Source: an uncultured Candidatus Saccharibacteria bacterium
GTDB lineage: Bacteria > Patescibacteriota > Saccharimonadia > Saccharimonadales > Saccharimonadaceae
DNA: 54,074 nucleotides
Assembly (NCBI GenBank): GCA_938040655.1
Contig: CALHZK010000007.1
Coordinates: 1-54,074, forward strand
Reading direction: 5' to 3'
Shown: positions 1 to 8,100 of the stretch, piece by piece
Layout: each line of letters begins with the position of its first letter
Position numbering within the stretch: position 1 is the stretch's first letter
Position numbers and translations under genes: made by a program
The notes under the pieces: generated by a model
Told to the model about the DNA's origin: nothing
Database searches by the model: none
What the model saw: the letters and a program-made list of their open reading frames with translations, nothing else

Positions 1-771
1 CATCAGCGGCTCAACTTCCTGGCGAACCTCCTCGCCATCCTCAACGAAGCTCATCTCGAGATCCAGCTGATAAAACTCACCGTACAGTCGATCAGCCCGC
101 GGATCTTCGTCGCGAAAACACGCCGCCAGCTGATAATACCGCGGCACGCCGCCAACCATCAGCAGCTGTTTGAACTGCTGCGGTGCTTGCGGCAGGGCGT
201 AAAACTTACCTTCCTGCAAACGACTGGGGATGAGAAAATCACGCGCACCCTCGGGGCTAGAATTTGCCAGAATTGGCGTCTGAATCTCAATGAAATCATG
301 GTCGTCCATGTACTGATGCATCCGCCGGTACATCTCAGCGCGTTTTTTCAGCATCTGTTGCATTGTTGGACGGCGCAAATCAAGGTAACGATACTTAAAA
401 CGCAGGTCCTCGCCCGCTTGGTTTTCCTCAGCAAATGGCTGGATCGGCAAGGTTTCAGCACGGTTAAGAATCTCCAAGTTTTCCACCACAATTTCCACAT
501 TGCCGCTGGCAATATGTGGGTTCTTCAAACCTTCGCCGCGCTCCGTCACCAGACCACTGGCCCGAATCACAAACTCATCGCGCAGGCTCTCCGCCAAACG
601 AAAGGCCTCCGCCCGCTCAGGATTAATTACCAGCTGCACCAACCCAGTATGGTCACGCAGGTCAATAAAAATCAGCCCGCCATGATCGCGCCGGGAGTGC
701 ACCCAGCCAGCCACTGTGATAGTGTGACCCGCCATTTCAGGGGTAGTATGCGCATAAACTCTCCGTCTCAT
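1..771 (-). CDS. aspS: aspartyl-tRNA synthetase, N-terminal part (runs off the left edge)
   Basis: Charges tRNA-Asp (possibly also tRNA-Asn) in the cytoplasm. The minus-strand frame is open from an ATG at 771 to the window edge, so only the first 257 codons are seen. It begins MRRRVYAHTT and continues through an OB-fold anticodon-binding domain (GWVHSRRDHGG, FIDLRDHTG) to the class II linker (YRYLDLRRPTMQ) and the start of the catalytic core (motif 2 FRDEDPRADR). These are standard features of bacterial AspRS. No Shine-Dalgarno site precedes the ATG. A TATAAT at 780-785 lies eight nucleotides upstream, so the leader is very short or absent. Whether the enzyme discriminates Asp from Asn cannot be judged here. 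Identity is certain; the 3' end is missing. Confidence 0.96.
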   Translation of the reverse strand, partial: MRRRVYAHTTPEMAGHTITVAGWVHSRRDHGGLIFIDLRDHTGLVQLVINPERAEAFRLAESLRDEFVIRASGLVTERGEGLKNPHIASGNVEIVVENLEILNRAETLPIQPFAEENQAGEDLRFKYRYLDLRRPTMQQMLKKRAEMYRRMHQYMDDHDFIEIQTPILANSSPEGARDFLIPSRLQEGKFYALPQAPQQFKQLLMVGGVPRYYQLAACFRDEDPRADRLYGEFYQLDLEMSFVEDGEEVRQEVEPLM

Positions 772-802
772 ATCGCTTAATTATAGCATACCTTCACCAG
801 GC

Positions 803-1822
803 CTACACAGTGTGGCCAGCTTCTGGCAAATTGTTTTTGCGTGGGTTGTAGGCTGCCACCTGCCGCAGGTCATCGTAGGCATCAAACTCATCATTGATTT
901 TACGGCCCAATAACGCCTCTAGAACATCCTCAAGTGTCAGCAACCCAACCGTCTCGCGAAACTGATTGACCACAATGAAGAGATGGTGGCGCACCCGGAT
1001 AAAGGCGGCTAGCGCATGCTGAAGTGATTGGTCCTGCCGGATATAAAACACTTTTTTGTCCATCGCTGCCTTGACTGTTTTGACGCGGGCGCGATCACTG
1101 GTCTCGAGTAGATCCTGCACATACAGCATACCGACAATATGGTCGATATCACCCTCGACAACCGGGAATCGACTATAGCCGGTTTCGTGAAGCTCTGTCA
1201 GGACAAGCGGGCCAAGCACCTCATCAACACTGACTGTCGCGATCATGCTTTTTGGTGTCATCACCTCGCTGACCTGCATTGTATCAAGATTAAGGCCGTT
1301 GGCAATCAGTCTTTTTTCATGAGCAGTCAGCACATCACCAGACTGTGCCACAATCGAGCGAAGCTCCTGTTTTGATTCGATATCATACGTGTCACTCGGC
1401 ACTGGCGCGACTGACCGAATCATCCGGAACAGCCAGCGGTGATGTTCGATAAAGCCCAGGATTTTGGCTTCGTAGCGGCTATAGAGTTTTTGTGAGCGAC
1501 TCTGGAGTGGCGGCAGGCTAGCTACCGCACCAGACTCAAGCGCAATAATAAACGATACCACCAGCCCAACCGCCCAATGAAACAGCTCTACCCCGGTGAC
1601 GCTCAACACCACCAATAGTGTCGCTACAATTACCCGCTGCAGAGAGAAGATGTCCGCAAGCAGTGCCCGCCGCTTCAGGAGCAACGCCGCCTCAGTGTCT
1701 CCGGCGCGAGCTCGCCGCCGCAGCTCAAACCGACTATGCGACGACAATTGAGGATGAACCCCGAGCACCACCACCAAGGCGACTAATGCCGCGACAAAAA
1801 CCCCCGCTTCGATCATTTCCAT
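803..1822 (-). CDS. CNNM/CorC-like membrane protein with CBS pair
   Basis: A 339-residue membrane protein of the hemolysin-C/CorC/CNNM superfamily, whose members are linked to divalent-cation (Mg/Co) efflux or homeostasis. The N-terminal 90-100 residues hold two to three hydrophobic segments. A tandem CBS region follows, with the typical sequences VSEVMTPKSMIATV and GYSRFPVVEGD near residues 180-225 and LFIVVNQFRETVGLLTLED near 285-300. The usual C-terminal CorC domain is absent, so this is a short form. A TACAAT sits exactly six nucleotides before the ATG, suggesting a leaderless mRNA, divergent from the DsbA-like gene at 1878. Substrate is unknown; the family call is firm. Confidence 0.85.
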   Translation of the reverse strand: MEMIEAGVFVAALVALVVVLGVHPQLSSHSRFELRRRARAGDTEAALLLKRRALLADIFSLQRVIVATLLVVLSVTGVELFHWAVGLVVSFIIALESGAVASLPPLQSRSQKLYSRYEAKILGFIEHHRWLFRMIRSVAPVPSDTYDIESKQELRSIVAQSGDVLTAHEKRLIANGLNLDTMQVSEVMTPKSMIATVSVDEVLGPLVLTELHETGYSRFPVVEGDIDHIVGMLYVQDLLETSDRARVKTVKAAMDKKVFYIRQDQSLQHALAAFIRVRHHLFIVVNQFRETVGLLTLEDVLEALLGRKINDEFDAYDDLRQVAAYNPRKNNLPEAGHTV

Positions 1823-1877
1823 ACCGCTATTGTATACTTTTTATGCTATAATGGCTAGGATAACTGGAGGAATCATA

Positions 1878-2618
1878 ATGAATAAAAAATCGTGGAGTGT
1901 CTTTGCGCTTATTGTCATCGCTATTATTGGTGGTCTTATCTATATGTCACTACAAAACCGGCTCGATGTGAGTAATATCAGCCAAGACCGTATCAATGGC
2001 GTGCTCGCAGGTGAAGAGCGAAACGGTCATATCGGCGACCACACCAAAGGTAATAAACAAGCCAAGGTCCGCCTCATCGAATACGGCGACTACCAATGCC
2101 CGGGCTGCCGCACTTCGACCGAAGAAGTCGATAAGCTGATGAGTAAATACCAGGACCATCTCGAACTGGTATTTCGCAACTTCCCTATCCCAAGCCTTCA
2201 CCCAAATGCGCGGGCAGCCGCTGCGGTAGCTGAGGCAGCTGGCCTTCAGGGGAAATATTGGCAGATGCACGATCTTCTCTACAAAAACCAAACCAGCTGG
2301 TCAACCGCTAGCTCCAAGGAGCGATCTGACGCGTTTCTTGGCTATGCCAAGCAGCTCCAGCTGAATGAACAGCAGTTTACCAAAGATCTTAACAGTGCGA
2401 AGATCGCCCAAAAGATCGACTACGACGTCGCGATTGCTCGCAAACAAAATATCACCGGCACACCAGCTTTTTATCTTAATGGCAAGGCAGTCCAGCGCCA
2501 GAAAGACGGCGACCTAGAAAAAGCTGTTGTCGAGGCGCTCAAACAGGCCGGCGTCAACCTAGATACAGCGCAAAAAACCGAGGGTCAGTCTTCGGCTGAA
2601 TCGACCGAGACCCAATAA
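1878..2618 (+). CDS. membrane-anchored DsbA-family thiol oxidoreductase
   Basis: A 246-residue thioredoxin-fold protein. Residues 8-24 form a signal anchor, and the catalytic CPGC motif is at residues 74-77 (YGDYQCPGCRTS). The cis-Pro loop is in NITGTPAFYLNG. Proteins of this type form or shuffle disulfides in exported proteins outside the membrane. The start at 1878 was chosen because GGAGG lies seven bases upstream; the frame stays open further upstream but without such a site. An extended -10 (TGCTATAAT, -10 at 1847-1852) precedes it. Likely clients in this window are the cysteine-paired surface proteins at 20-22.5 kb; that is inference. A second DsbA homologue lies at 12715. Confidence 0.9.
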   Translation: MNKKSWSVFALIVIAIIGGLIYMSLQNRLDVSNISQDRINGVLAGEERNGHIGDHTKGNKQAKVRLIEYGDYQCPGCRTSTEEVDKLMSKYQDHLELVFRNFPIPSLHPNARAAAAVAEAAGLQGKYWQMHDLLYKNQTSWSTASSKERSDAFLGYAKQLQLNEQQFTKDLNSAKIAQKIDYDVAIARKQNITGTPAFYLNGKAVQRQKDGDLEKAVVEALKQAGVNLDTAQKTEGQSSAESTETQ

Positions 2619-2697
2619 TATACTCATTTCTTGAGGGATTTTTCTGAGGGTCGCGGAGCCGACACCTCAGCGCAGCGGCGTCATATATCCTTTATAA

Positions 2698-2728
2698 AAA
2701 ATCACCCCGGTGCCTGTGGGGTGATTTT
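2698..2728. terminator. bidirectional Rho-independent terminator
   Basis: Perfect 11-bp stem (2698-2708 with 2718-2728), nine-base loop, A-tract on one side and T-tract on the other. It can end both the DsbA-like transcript and the minus-strand small transcript from 2964. A second hairpin without a T-tract lies at 2644-2670. Confidence 0.8.
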
Positions 2729-2749
2729 GATGTCTTGTCTACGATGTTT

Positions 2750-2842
2750 TTAGTGCTCTATGTATGTTTGCCACGCGGCGGGCACCACATCCACTGCGAC
2801 CTTTTTGCGCCGAGACGACACAAAGGTAATAGTGATTGACAT
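2750..2842 (-). CDS. 30-residue peptide of unknown function
   Basis: A 30-codon ORF starting MSITITFVSSRRKK and ending in TAA, preceded by GAGGAG six bases before the ATG. It lies in a self-contained unit: a consensus promoter at 2964-2992 drives the minus strand, and a strong terminator follows at 2698-2728. The transcript would be about 250 nt with a leader of about 115 nt containing a tandem repeat. The peptide has an amphipathic beta-like start, a basic RRKK patch and an aromatic end. I do not recognise it. A longer overlapping frame (2758-2958) lacks a comparable ribosome binding site. It could also be a non-coding RNA that happens to carry an ORF. Confidence 0.5.
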   Translation of the reverse strand: MSITITFVSSRRKKVAVDVVPAAWQTYIEH

Positions 2843-2892
2843 GGGTTACTCCTCGTCATTATTGTTTGTCTCGCACACTCTGACGCATACTT

Positions 2893-2926
2893 CGACCTTA
2901 TACCCTTATCGACCTTAACCCTTATC
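2893..2926 (-). repeat. imperfect 17/18-bp tandem repeat in the leader of the small transcript
   Basis: On the plus strand CGACCTTATACCCTTATC is followed directly by the same sequence lacking one base (2910-2926). It lies between promoter and small ORF, so it is transcribed. It may be a protein-binding site or part of an RNA structure. Confidence 0.6.
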
Positions 2927-2963
2927 TTGCGTACGCATGCTCCTGGTGAGAGACACATAGACT

Positions 2964-2992
2964 ATCGTAACAGACATTTCTTAGTGTGTCAA
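2964..2992 (-). promoter_or_regulatory. consensus sigma-70-type promoter of the small transcript
   Basis: Reading the minus strand: TTGACA (2992-2987), 17-bp spacer, TACGAT (2969-2964). It is one of the best promoters in the window and points at the 30-codon ORF. Confidence 0.75.
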
Positions 2993-3023
2993 TCGAGGAC
3001 CTATTGGCCTGAGCTAATAAGGC

Positions 3024-3929
3024 TTAAAATAAGCGCAGCTTCTTCGCGACTATATAAATAACACCGATCAAAGCCACAGTGAAACTGACGATCACCGGAT
3101 AGGCCCAGGGCTCACCCTGGAATGGCAGCGCGATATTCATGCCGTACATACCATAAAACACATTTGGAATAGCCAGCAAAATAGTAATAGCAGTCAGCAC
3201 CTTCATCCGCTGATTAAGTACATTATTAGCGATGGTCGAGTAGGCATTTTGAATACTATTGATCGTCTGCGTATTAGCGGCGACCATCACCAATAGCTGC
3301 TTGACGTGAAGAATGAGATCACCCAATGACTCTATATCGTTTGCACAAAAAAGGTTATGACGATTCAATAACAGCTGGCCAAGTACACTCGCAGACCCCT
3401 CCAGGCTAGAATGAAACTCATTGAGACTATCCTCGATCGCCACAAATTCGACAAAATCAGCATTTTTGACCTCATGGCGAGACAATCGCTGGCGAGCAGC
3501 CGCAATCTTGCTGGCAAGCTGGTGGATTGACTGCTCGTATGCTGCCACCACACAAGCAAACGTCGCGACTAAGAGTCCGCCGGTCTGAGGAGTTGCCTCA
3601 GCCACGTACTGCTCGGCAGACTGGGGCGAAAAACTATTCGTTGGACTGATCGTCACCAATTGCTTCGCCGAGACGGCAGCCAGCAGCGGCGCTGTCTTGA
3701 CCGCGCCTGCCCGCACAACCGGCAGGCGCATAAAGATATATTCTACTGGCTCTTTAAATTCGACTCGTGGCAATTCTCGCAGGTCAATCACATCACGAAT
3801 GATATTACCATCAAGGCCTAGGTGCTGCGCGAGTGAGGCTGGCTCAAACTGGCCACCAACGTGCACCCACAGATCATGATACTGTTGCGATAGCTGTGGC
3901 GTGGTATGTCGAGCGGTAGACTTAGTCAT
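3024..3929 (-). CDS. corA: CorA-family magnesium/divalent cation channel (first copy)
   Basis: A 301-residue CorA-type protein: a cytoplasmic alpha/beta and long helical domain followed by two C-terminal transmembrane helices. The signature GMN is present in the loop after TM1 (FYGMYGMNIALPF, about residues 263-275) and a basic end follows TM2 (AKKLRLF). The family forms pentameric channels for Mg2+ and related ions. A TATAAT lies exactly six nucleotides upstream of the ATG with TTGGCA 17 bp further, so the mRNA is probably leaderless. It is a single-gene unit between the small transcript and the MFS pump. A diverged second copy lies at 13445. Confidence 0.9.
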   Translation of the reverse strand: MTKSTARHTTPQLSQQYHDLWVHVGGQFEPASLAQHLGLDGNIIRDVIDLRELPRVEFKEPVEYIFMRLPVVRAGAVKTAPLLAAVSAKQLVTISPTNSFSPQSAEQYVAEATPQTGGLLVATFACVVAAYEQSIHQLASKIAAARQRLSRHEVKNADFVEFVAIEDSLNEFHSSLEGSASVLGQLLLNRHNLFCANDIESLGDLILHVKQLLVMVAANTQTINSIQNAYSTIANNVLNQRMKVLTAITILLAIPNVFYGMYGMNIALPFQGEPWAYPVIVSFTVALIGVIYIVAKKLRLF

Positions 3930-3935
3930 AGTATG

Positions 3936-3964
3936 ATTATATCGTAGCGGTTATGGTTTGCCAA
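3936..3964 (-). promoter_or_regulatory. promoter of corA (first copy), leaderless geometry
   Basis: Minus strand TTGGCA, 17 bp, TATAAT, then six bases to the ATG at 3929. The expected transcription start coincides with the start codon. Confidence 0.7.
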
Positions 3965-3971
3965 CGCAGTA

Positions 3972-5624
3972 TCAACCACGTAGTCGCTTTTCGCGCACCG
4001 GGATAACCAGCAACATCGCCATCATCATCAACCCAGCACTGATCAAGAAAATCTGGTGGAGCGCATCAGCAAAAGCCTGCAGGATAGTCTTGGTGAACGC
4101 ATCCTGCTGCTGGTGAAATCGCTGTTTTGCCACCGCCTGGGCTGGTGCTGGTAGTCGCTTGAACCCTTGGTCTGCCCCATTGGCGATCGTCTCTTTTTGA
4201 GCGTTCAGCCGCAGCAATACATCGGCATTTAACTCACCAGACAGCATCTGCTGGGCAGCCGGCGAGCGCTGCAGGCTCTGAATATATGGCAGCTGATGCG
4301 GATCACCGATATGTGCCAAAATACCAGCGGTCAGCACACCCGAAAACACCGCCGCACCAATCGTCGAGCCAAGCCCACGGAATAGCTGCACGCTGGACGT
4401 TGCCGCACCGAGATCTTTTTGCGCAAACTCATTCTGCACCGCCAAAGTCAGGATCGGCATCGCCGCGCCCAAGCCCAGCCCCGCCAGCGTCATCACTATT
4501 GCCTCGTGCCAGTATGGCGATTCTGGCTGCAAGATAGTCAGCGCCGCCACGCTGGCAGCAGTCACGCCGAAGCCGCCGACAATCCAGCGCTTATACCTCC
4601 CCGTCTTGGCAACCAGCCGGCCAACTGTGATCGAGCTCATCATGATGCCCGCCACCATCGGTAGCAACATCAGCCCGGCCTGCGAGGCGGTGGCACCGAA
4701 TACTTGCTGATTAAACTGTGTCAGATAGAGAATCGCCCCCATAAAAGCCGCACCAAACAAGCTCGCCGCCACCATGATCAAACGATATGTCCGATTCGCA
4801 AAGAACCGTAGCGGCAAAATCGGCTGTGTGGCCCGCCGCTCGACCAGCACAAAGATAATCGCTGCAGCCGCCGACACCGTCAGCAACACGCCCTGAATCA
4901 GCGCCAGGCTGACACCGCTATCTATCAGCCCCTTAAAGATCGTCTCCGTGTTGTCTACCGCCAGCACCAACGTTGCCAGGGCAATGGTGATAAACAGCGC
5001 CCCGAGATAGTCAGGCTTGTGCGTGCGGTCGTGCTTGATCTGCGGGCAGTAGCGGATGATGAGTAGAGTAGCGATCACGCCAATTGGCACATTGAGCAAG
5101 AACGTCCAGCGCCAATCACTGACCATACCAAATAGCGACACGCCATCAGTCAACCAACCACCTAGCAGCGGCCCGGCTACCGAGCTCACGCCAAACACCG
5201 CACCGATCAACCCCTGCCATTTACCACGCTCTTTTGGCGGGAAGAGGTCGCCAACAATGGTAAAGGCATTCGCGGTGATGATACCGCCACCGATACCCTG
5301 CAGCGCTCGCCAGCCGATCAGCCATTCGACTGTCGGCGCCAGGCCGCTCAGTAATGAGCCGATGGTAAAAATACTCACCCCAGCCAGCAGTAGCGGCTTG
5401 CGGCCGTACATGTCGCTCAGCTTACCAGCCAGCGGCACCGTCACCGTGGTGGTCAACATATAAGCGGTGACAATGAAGCCAAGCGATGAAAAGCTATTGA
5501 ACTCCTTGACAATCGCCGCCAGCGCTGTCGAGACAATCGTCTGATCCAGCGCCACCAAAAACAAGGCGCTCATCACCGCGCCCATGACGATTAACTTATT
5601 GCGAATTGAAAGCTCGTGTAACAT
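3972..5624 (-). CDS. EmrB/QacA-type (DHA2) multidrug MFS transporter
   Basis: A 550-residue drug:H+ antiporter of the 14-helix DHA2 class. Visible signatures are motif A in the loop after TM2 (GKLSDMYGRKPLL), motif B (RALQGIGGGI) and motif C (GVSSVAGPLLGGWL). A long extracytoplasmic loop lies before the last helix (about residues 440-520, rich in Ala/Gln). The gene starts immediately after the stop of the AbrB-like gene, with GAGGAGGT inside the end of that gene as its ribosome binding site, so the two are translationally coupled. It probably exports toxic organic compounds; the substrate is unknown. Confidence 0.9.
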   Translation of the reverse strand: MLHELSIRNKLIVMGAVMSALFLVALDQTIVSTALAAIVKEFNSFSSLGFIVTAYMLTTTVTVPLAGKLSDMYGRKPLLLAGVSIFTIGSLLSGLAPTVEWLIGWRALQGIGGGIITANAFTIVGDLFPPKERGKWQGLIGAVFGVSSVAGPLLGGWLTDGVSLFGMVSDWRWTFLLNVPIGVIATLLIIRYCPQIKHDRTHKPDYLGALFITIALATLVLAVDNTETIFKGLIDSGVSLALIQGVLLTVSAAAAIIFVLVERRATQPILPLRFFANRTYRLIMVAASLFGAAFMGAILYLTQFNQQVFGATASQAGLMLLPMVAGIMMSSITVGRLVAKTGRYKRWIVGGFGVTAASVAALTILQPESPYWHEAIVMTLAGLGLGAAMPILTLAVQNEFAQKDLGAATSSVQLFRGLGSTIGAAVFSGVLTAGILAHIGDPHQLPYIQSLQRSPAAQQMLSGELNADVLLRLNAQKETIANGADQGFKRLPAPAQAVAKQRFHQQQDAFTKTILQAFADALHQIFLISAGLMMMAMLLVIPVREKRLRG

Positions 5625-5870
5625 CTATACCTCCTCTGTGCCCTTCAGCGAATCCTGCAAATGATAGAGTTGCCGACCAAGCTGATCGACCATCTGCTGC
5701 GCTTGGGCTTCTGTCACCAGAATAGCCGCCTGTGCGTCTTTGTTATATAGTACTATCAGCTTATCACCTGGTCGAATATGACTATTGTTGCGTACCTCCG
5801 CCGGGATAACCACCTGGCCCTTTGGGCCCACAGTCACTGCCCCGACTAATGAAACATTATGTATACCCAT
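5625..5870 (-). CDS. AbrB/SpoVT-type transcriptional regulator
   Basis: An 81-residue protein with a swapped-hairpin AbrB domain at its N-terminus (VGPKGQVVIPAEVRNN and IRPGDKLIVLY, residues 13-43) and a short helical tail. Such proteins bind DNA as dimers, often autoregulating. It is the first gene of a two-gene unit with the MFS pump (zero spacing). An inverted repeat overlaps its promoter, so autoregulation and control of the pump are likely. An antitoxin-like role is possible in principle, but no toxin gene is adjacent. Confidence 0.85.
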   Translation of the reverse strand: MGIHNVSLVGAVTVGPKGQVVIPAEVRNNSHIRPGDKLIVLYNKDAQAAILVTEAQAQQMVDQLGRQLYHLQDSLKGTEEV

Positions 5871-5871
5871 A

Positions 5872-5908
5872 AGTAGTACATGTTATACAAATTATACTAC
5901 TGTGTCAA
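5872..5908 (-). promoter_or_regulatory. promoter with inverted-repeat operator of the AbrB-MFS unit
   Basis: Minus strand TTGACA (5908-5903) followed after 15 or 17 bp by TATAAC or TAACAT. Arms AGTAGTA (5872-5878) and TACTACT (5895-5901) form an inverted repeat that brackets the -10 region, a plausible autoregulatory site for the AbrB-like protein. Confidence 0.55.
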
Positions 5909-5930
5909 GACACCGCCTGAAAAATACGCA

Positions 5931-5958
5931 AAAAGCCTACTTCGGCCGAGAAGTAGCC
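5931..5958 (-). terminator. terminator of the ABC exporter/VanZ unit, overlapping the stop codon
   Basis: Minus strand stem CTACTTC/GAAGTAG (5956-5950 with 5943-5937) includes the TAG stop of the VanZ-RDD gene and is followed by a T-run. Confidence 0.65.
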
Positions 5959-6947
5959 GGCCACAAGCGATTTATCACAGCGTACGGCAGCTGCTTATAC
6001 CGCCACCAGCTGCCAAGAGTGATCAGCACCAACAGCGGTAGCGGCAATAGCCCGCTCAGCCAGACCACAATATAGCCAAACCGCACCAGGTAAAACAGCA
6101 GCCGATGCAGTGGCCGCCAGTCGGCAGCATCAAGCGAAATGCCAGTCGCCCGCCCGCCAGGAGTGAAGCCACGAAATAGCAGCGGCACGACCAGTTCGAT
6201 TATCAGCCAAGCCGACCAGTGGATAGCCAATCGCCACACCCTCAGCTGATCAAGCGGCACCTGCACGACGACATGAAGAAATGCCACCACCAAGACCGTC
6301 ATGACATAGACGATGATAGTATCGATCAGAAACGCCACGCTTCGCCGCACCAAACCGGGCTGTCGAATTACCGCTGCACCAGGCGTAATATTATAAAGAT
6401 CCGGGAAAACCCTCCCAATCAGAAAACCGATCACCGCACCGACCGCATTAAGCATGATATCATCCACGTCAAACAGCCGATAGCTACACGGGTACAAGCC
6501 AAATGCACCAGTCAGCTGTGCAGTCTCGATGACAATAGATAGGCTCAGCCCGACCAGCAGCGCCGCACTGAGTCGCCAACTGGTCAGCGAGCGGATAAAC
6601 ACCCCTAGCGGGACAAAGAACAGTAGATTCATCCCCACCTGAAAGATAGCCCGTAACCCCTCGTGGGGTATTGCGGTGATCGAGCCAAATGGCATCAGTT
6701 GAGGGGCGAGGTGATAATCAGCACAGAATCTTGCCGGATTATCTGGCACCGGATACAGCGTAAACAAGACCAGCGCCAATAGGTACAGCATAAGCGCATA
6801 TATGGTCACCGCCCGTGGAATAGAGACTCGACGAAACCGCCTATACTGGGCGACCAGCATCGGAAAGGTGCATAAACCAGCAACCACCGGCCATGCCACC
6901 AAAGCCAACATAAATGACTGCGAAAATTTACCAAATAACTCAAACAT
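5937..6947 (-). CDS. VanZ-RDD fusion membrane protein
   Basis: A 336-residue polytopic protein. The first ~185 residues match the VanZ family: repeated hydrophobic helices, the LFTLYPVPDN region and a VETAQLTGAFGLYP stretch typical of VanZ. The last ~140 residues are an RDD domain (PGLVRRSVAFLIDTIIV near residue 195, and GRATGISLDAAD). VanZ proteins are linked to glycopeptide and lipoglycopeptide resistance and RDD proteins to ion or small-molecule transport; no activity can be read here. ATG 6947 is preferred over an upstream in-frame TTG at 6953. It follows the ABC exporter genes by 34 bp and shares their terminator. Confidence 0.8.
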   Translation of the reverse strand: MFELFGKFSQSFMLALVAWPVVAGLCTFPMLVAQYRRFRRVSIPRAVTIYALMLYLLALVLFTLYPVPDNPARFCADYHLAPQLMPFGSITAIPHEGLRAIFQVGMNLLFFVPLGVFIRSLTSWRLSAALLVGLSLSIVIETAQLTGAFGLYPCSYRLFDVDDIMLNAVGAVIGFLIGRVFPDLYNITPGAAVIRQPGLVRRSVAFLIDTIIVYVMTVLVVAFLHVVVQVPLDQLRVWRLAIHWSAWLIIELVVPLLFRGFTPGGRATGISLDAADWRPLHRLLFYLVRFGYIVVWLSGLLPLPLLVLITLGSWWRYKQLPYAVINRLWPATSRPK

Positions 6948-6981
6948 AAACAATAGACGTCAGGCGCACCTCACCTGCCAG

Positions 6982-8100
6982 CTACTCCCAGCGAAATAGC
7001 TTAATCGCCGCCGCATATACCACCACAGTAAAGGCGATAACCATACCAATCTGTGGCAGCACTGCCATAACGCTGGCGTTCTCTGTGGTAATCAGCCGCA
7101 GCCCATCAACCACATAGGTCATCGGGATACACCGGCTCACACCCTGCAGCCACTCTGGGAACAGATACGCCGGGAAAAAGGCACCCGATAAAAACATCAT
7201 CGGAAAGGCAACCAGATTACTAAGCGGCGGTGCCTGATTCTCATTCTTGGCCCAACCACCGATAAGCAGCCCAAAACTCACCAGCAGCGCCGCCGAGAGC
7301 ACCGCAAAGCCACTAAACAGCAACCAATTCCCCTGCATATTGAAATGGAATACCGCAATGCCGACCGCCATCATCATCGCAGCACTAATTACCGAGACAA
7401 TGGTGTAATGAATGCCCGCCGCAATAATCAGCTGGCCAGAGGTAAACGGTGCTGCCCGCAAGCGCCGGTATGAGCCTTTTTGCTTTTCGGTCGGCATCGC
7501 ATTCGACAGCCCAAAGATACCCATACTCATCAGGCTAAACGCTAATAACCCAGTAAACGTGTAATCAAACGATGTCAAACCCTTACTGCCAATAGCGGTT
7601 GCCGCCACTTTCAACGGCGGCTCGGGTTGGCCCATGCCCTTGTTGATGTCATCGATGATTTGTGTCATGACCGCGGTCAGTGTCTTCCCTGACTGTTCGG
7701 AGCCCTTTTGGTAGAGTACCTGCAGTGTCCCATTTGGCCGGTGGTCGCGGCCTGGAGCACCAAAATCAGCCGGCAGTTCAATGATCCCATCAATCTCAGA
7801 GCGCTTCATCTGCTCTTTTGCCTTTGCCATATCAGTGGTGTGTTGGACTTTTAGTGGCGACTTTGTGCCATCTGGGGCGCCTTTTTTTGCCTGCTCGACA
7901 AACTGCTTGGCAAACTCGGTCGATGAGTGATTGATAATCACTACTTTGAAATTAATTGTCTGATTATTAAAAATTGAGCCAAATACAAACAAGAAAATCA
8001 ACGGAAACAAAAAAGTAAAAAATAGCGACGTTTTATCACGCAAGAAGCGTTTTTGTTCGGCCCGCACTTGGCCAAATACCCCCATCCAATATCTCTTCAT
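6982..8100 (-). CDS. ABC-2 type exporter permease
   Basis: A 372-residue permease with one N-terminal membrane helix (TSLFFTFLFPLIFLFVFG, residues 25-42), a large extracytoplasmic domain to about residue 180, and five C-terminal helices with the ABC-2 signature region (FPMMFLSGAFFPAYLFPEWL). This is the architecture of the YhiH/DrrB-type drug or lipid exporters. The start codon overlaps the ATPase stop by one base (TAATG), so the pair is co-translated. The substrate is unknown. Confidence 0.88.
   Translation of the reverse strand: MKRYWMGVFGQVRAEQKRFLRDKTSLFFTFLFPLIFLFVFGSIFNNQTINFKVVIINHSSTEFAKQFVEQAKKGAPDGTKSPLKVQHTTDMAKAKEQMKRSEIDGIIELPADFGAPGRDHRPNGTLQVLYQKGSEQSGKTLTAVMTQIIDDINKGMGQPEPPLKVAATAIGSKGLTSFDYTFTGLLAFSLMSMGIFGLSNAMPTEKQKGSYRRLRAAPFTSGQLIIAAGIHYTIVSVISAAMMMAVGIAVFHFNMQGNWLLFSGFAVLSAALLVSFGLLIGGWAKNENQAPPLSNLVAFPMMFLSGAFFPAYLFPEWLQGVSRCIPMTYVVDGLRLITTENASVMAVLPQIGMVIAFTVVVYAAAIKLFRWE

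Noticed and set aside
187..780. Long plus-strand open frame at the left edge
   Set aside because: It is antisense to aspS, which shows full family motifs on the minus strand up to the window edge.
2758..2958. 66-codon minus-strand frame covering the small transcript
   Set aside because: No good ribosome binding site; the 30-codon frame has GAGGAG at correct spacing. It would also read through the tandem repeat with a one-base difference between copies.
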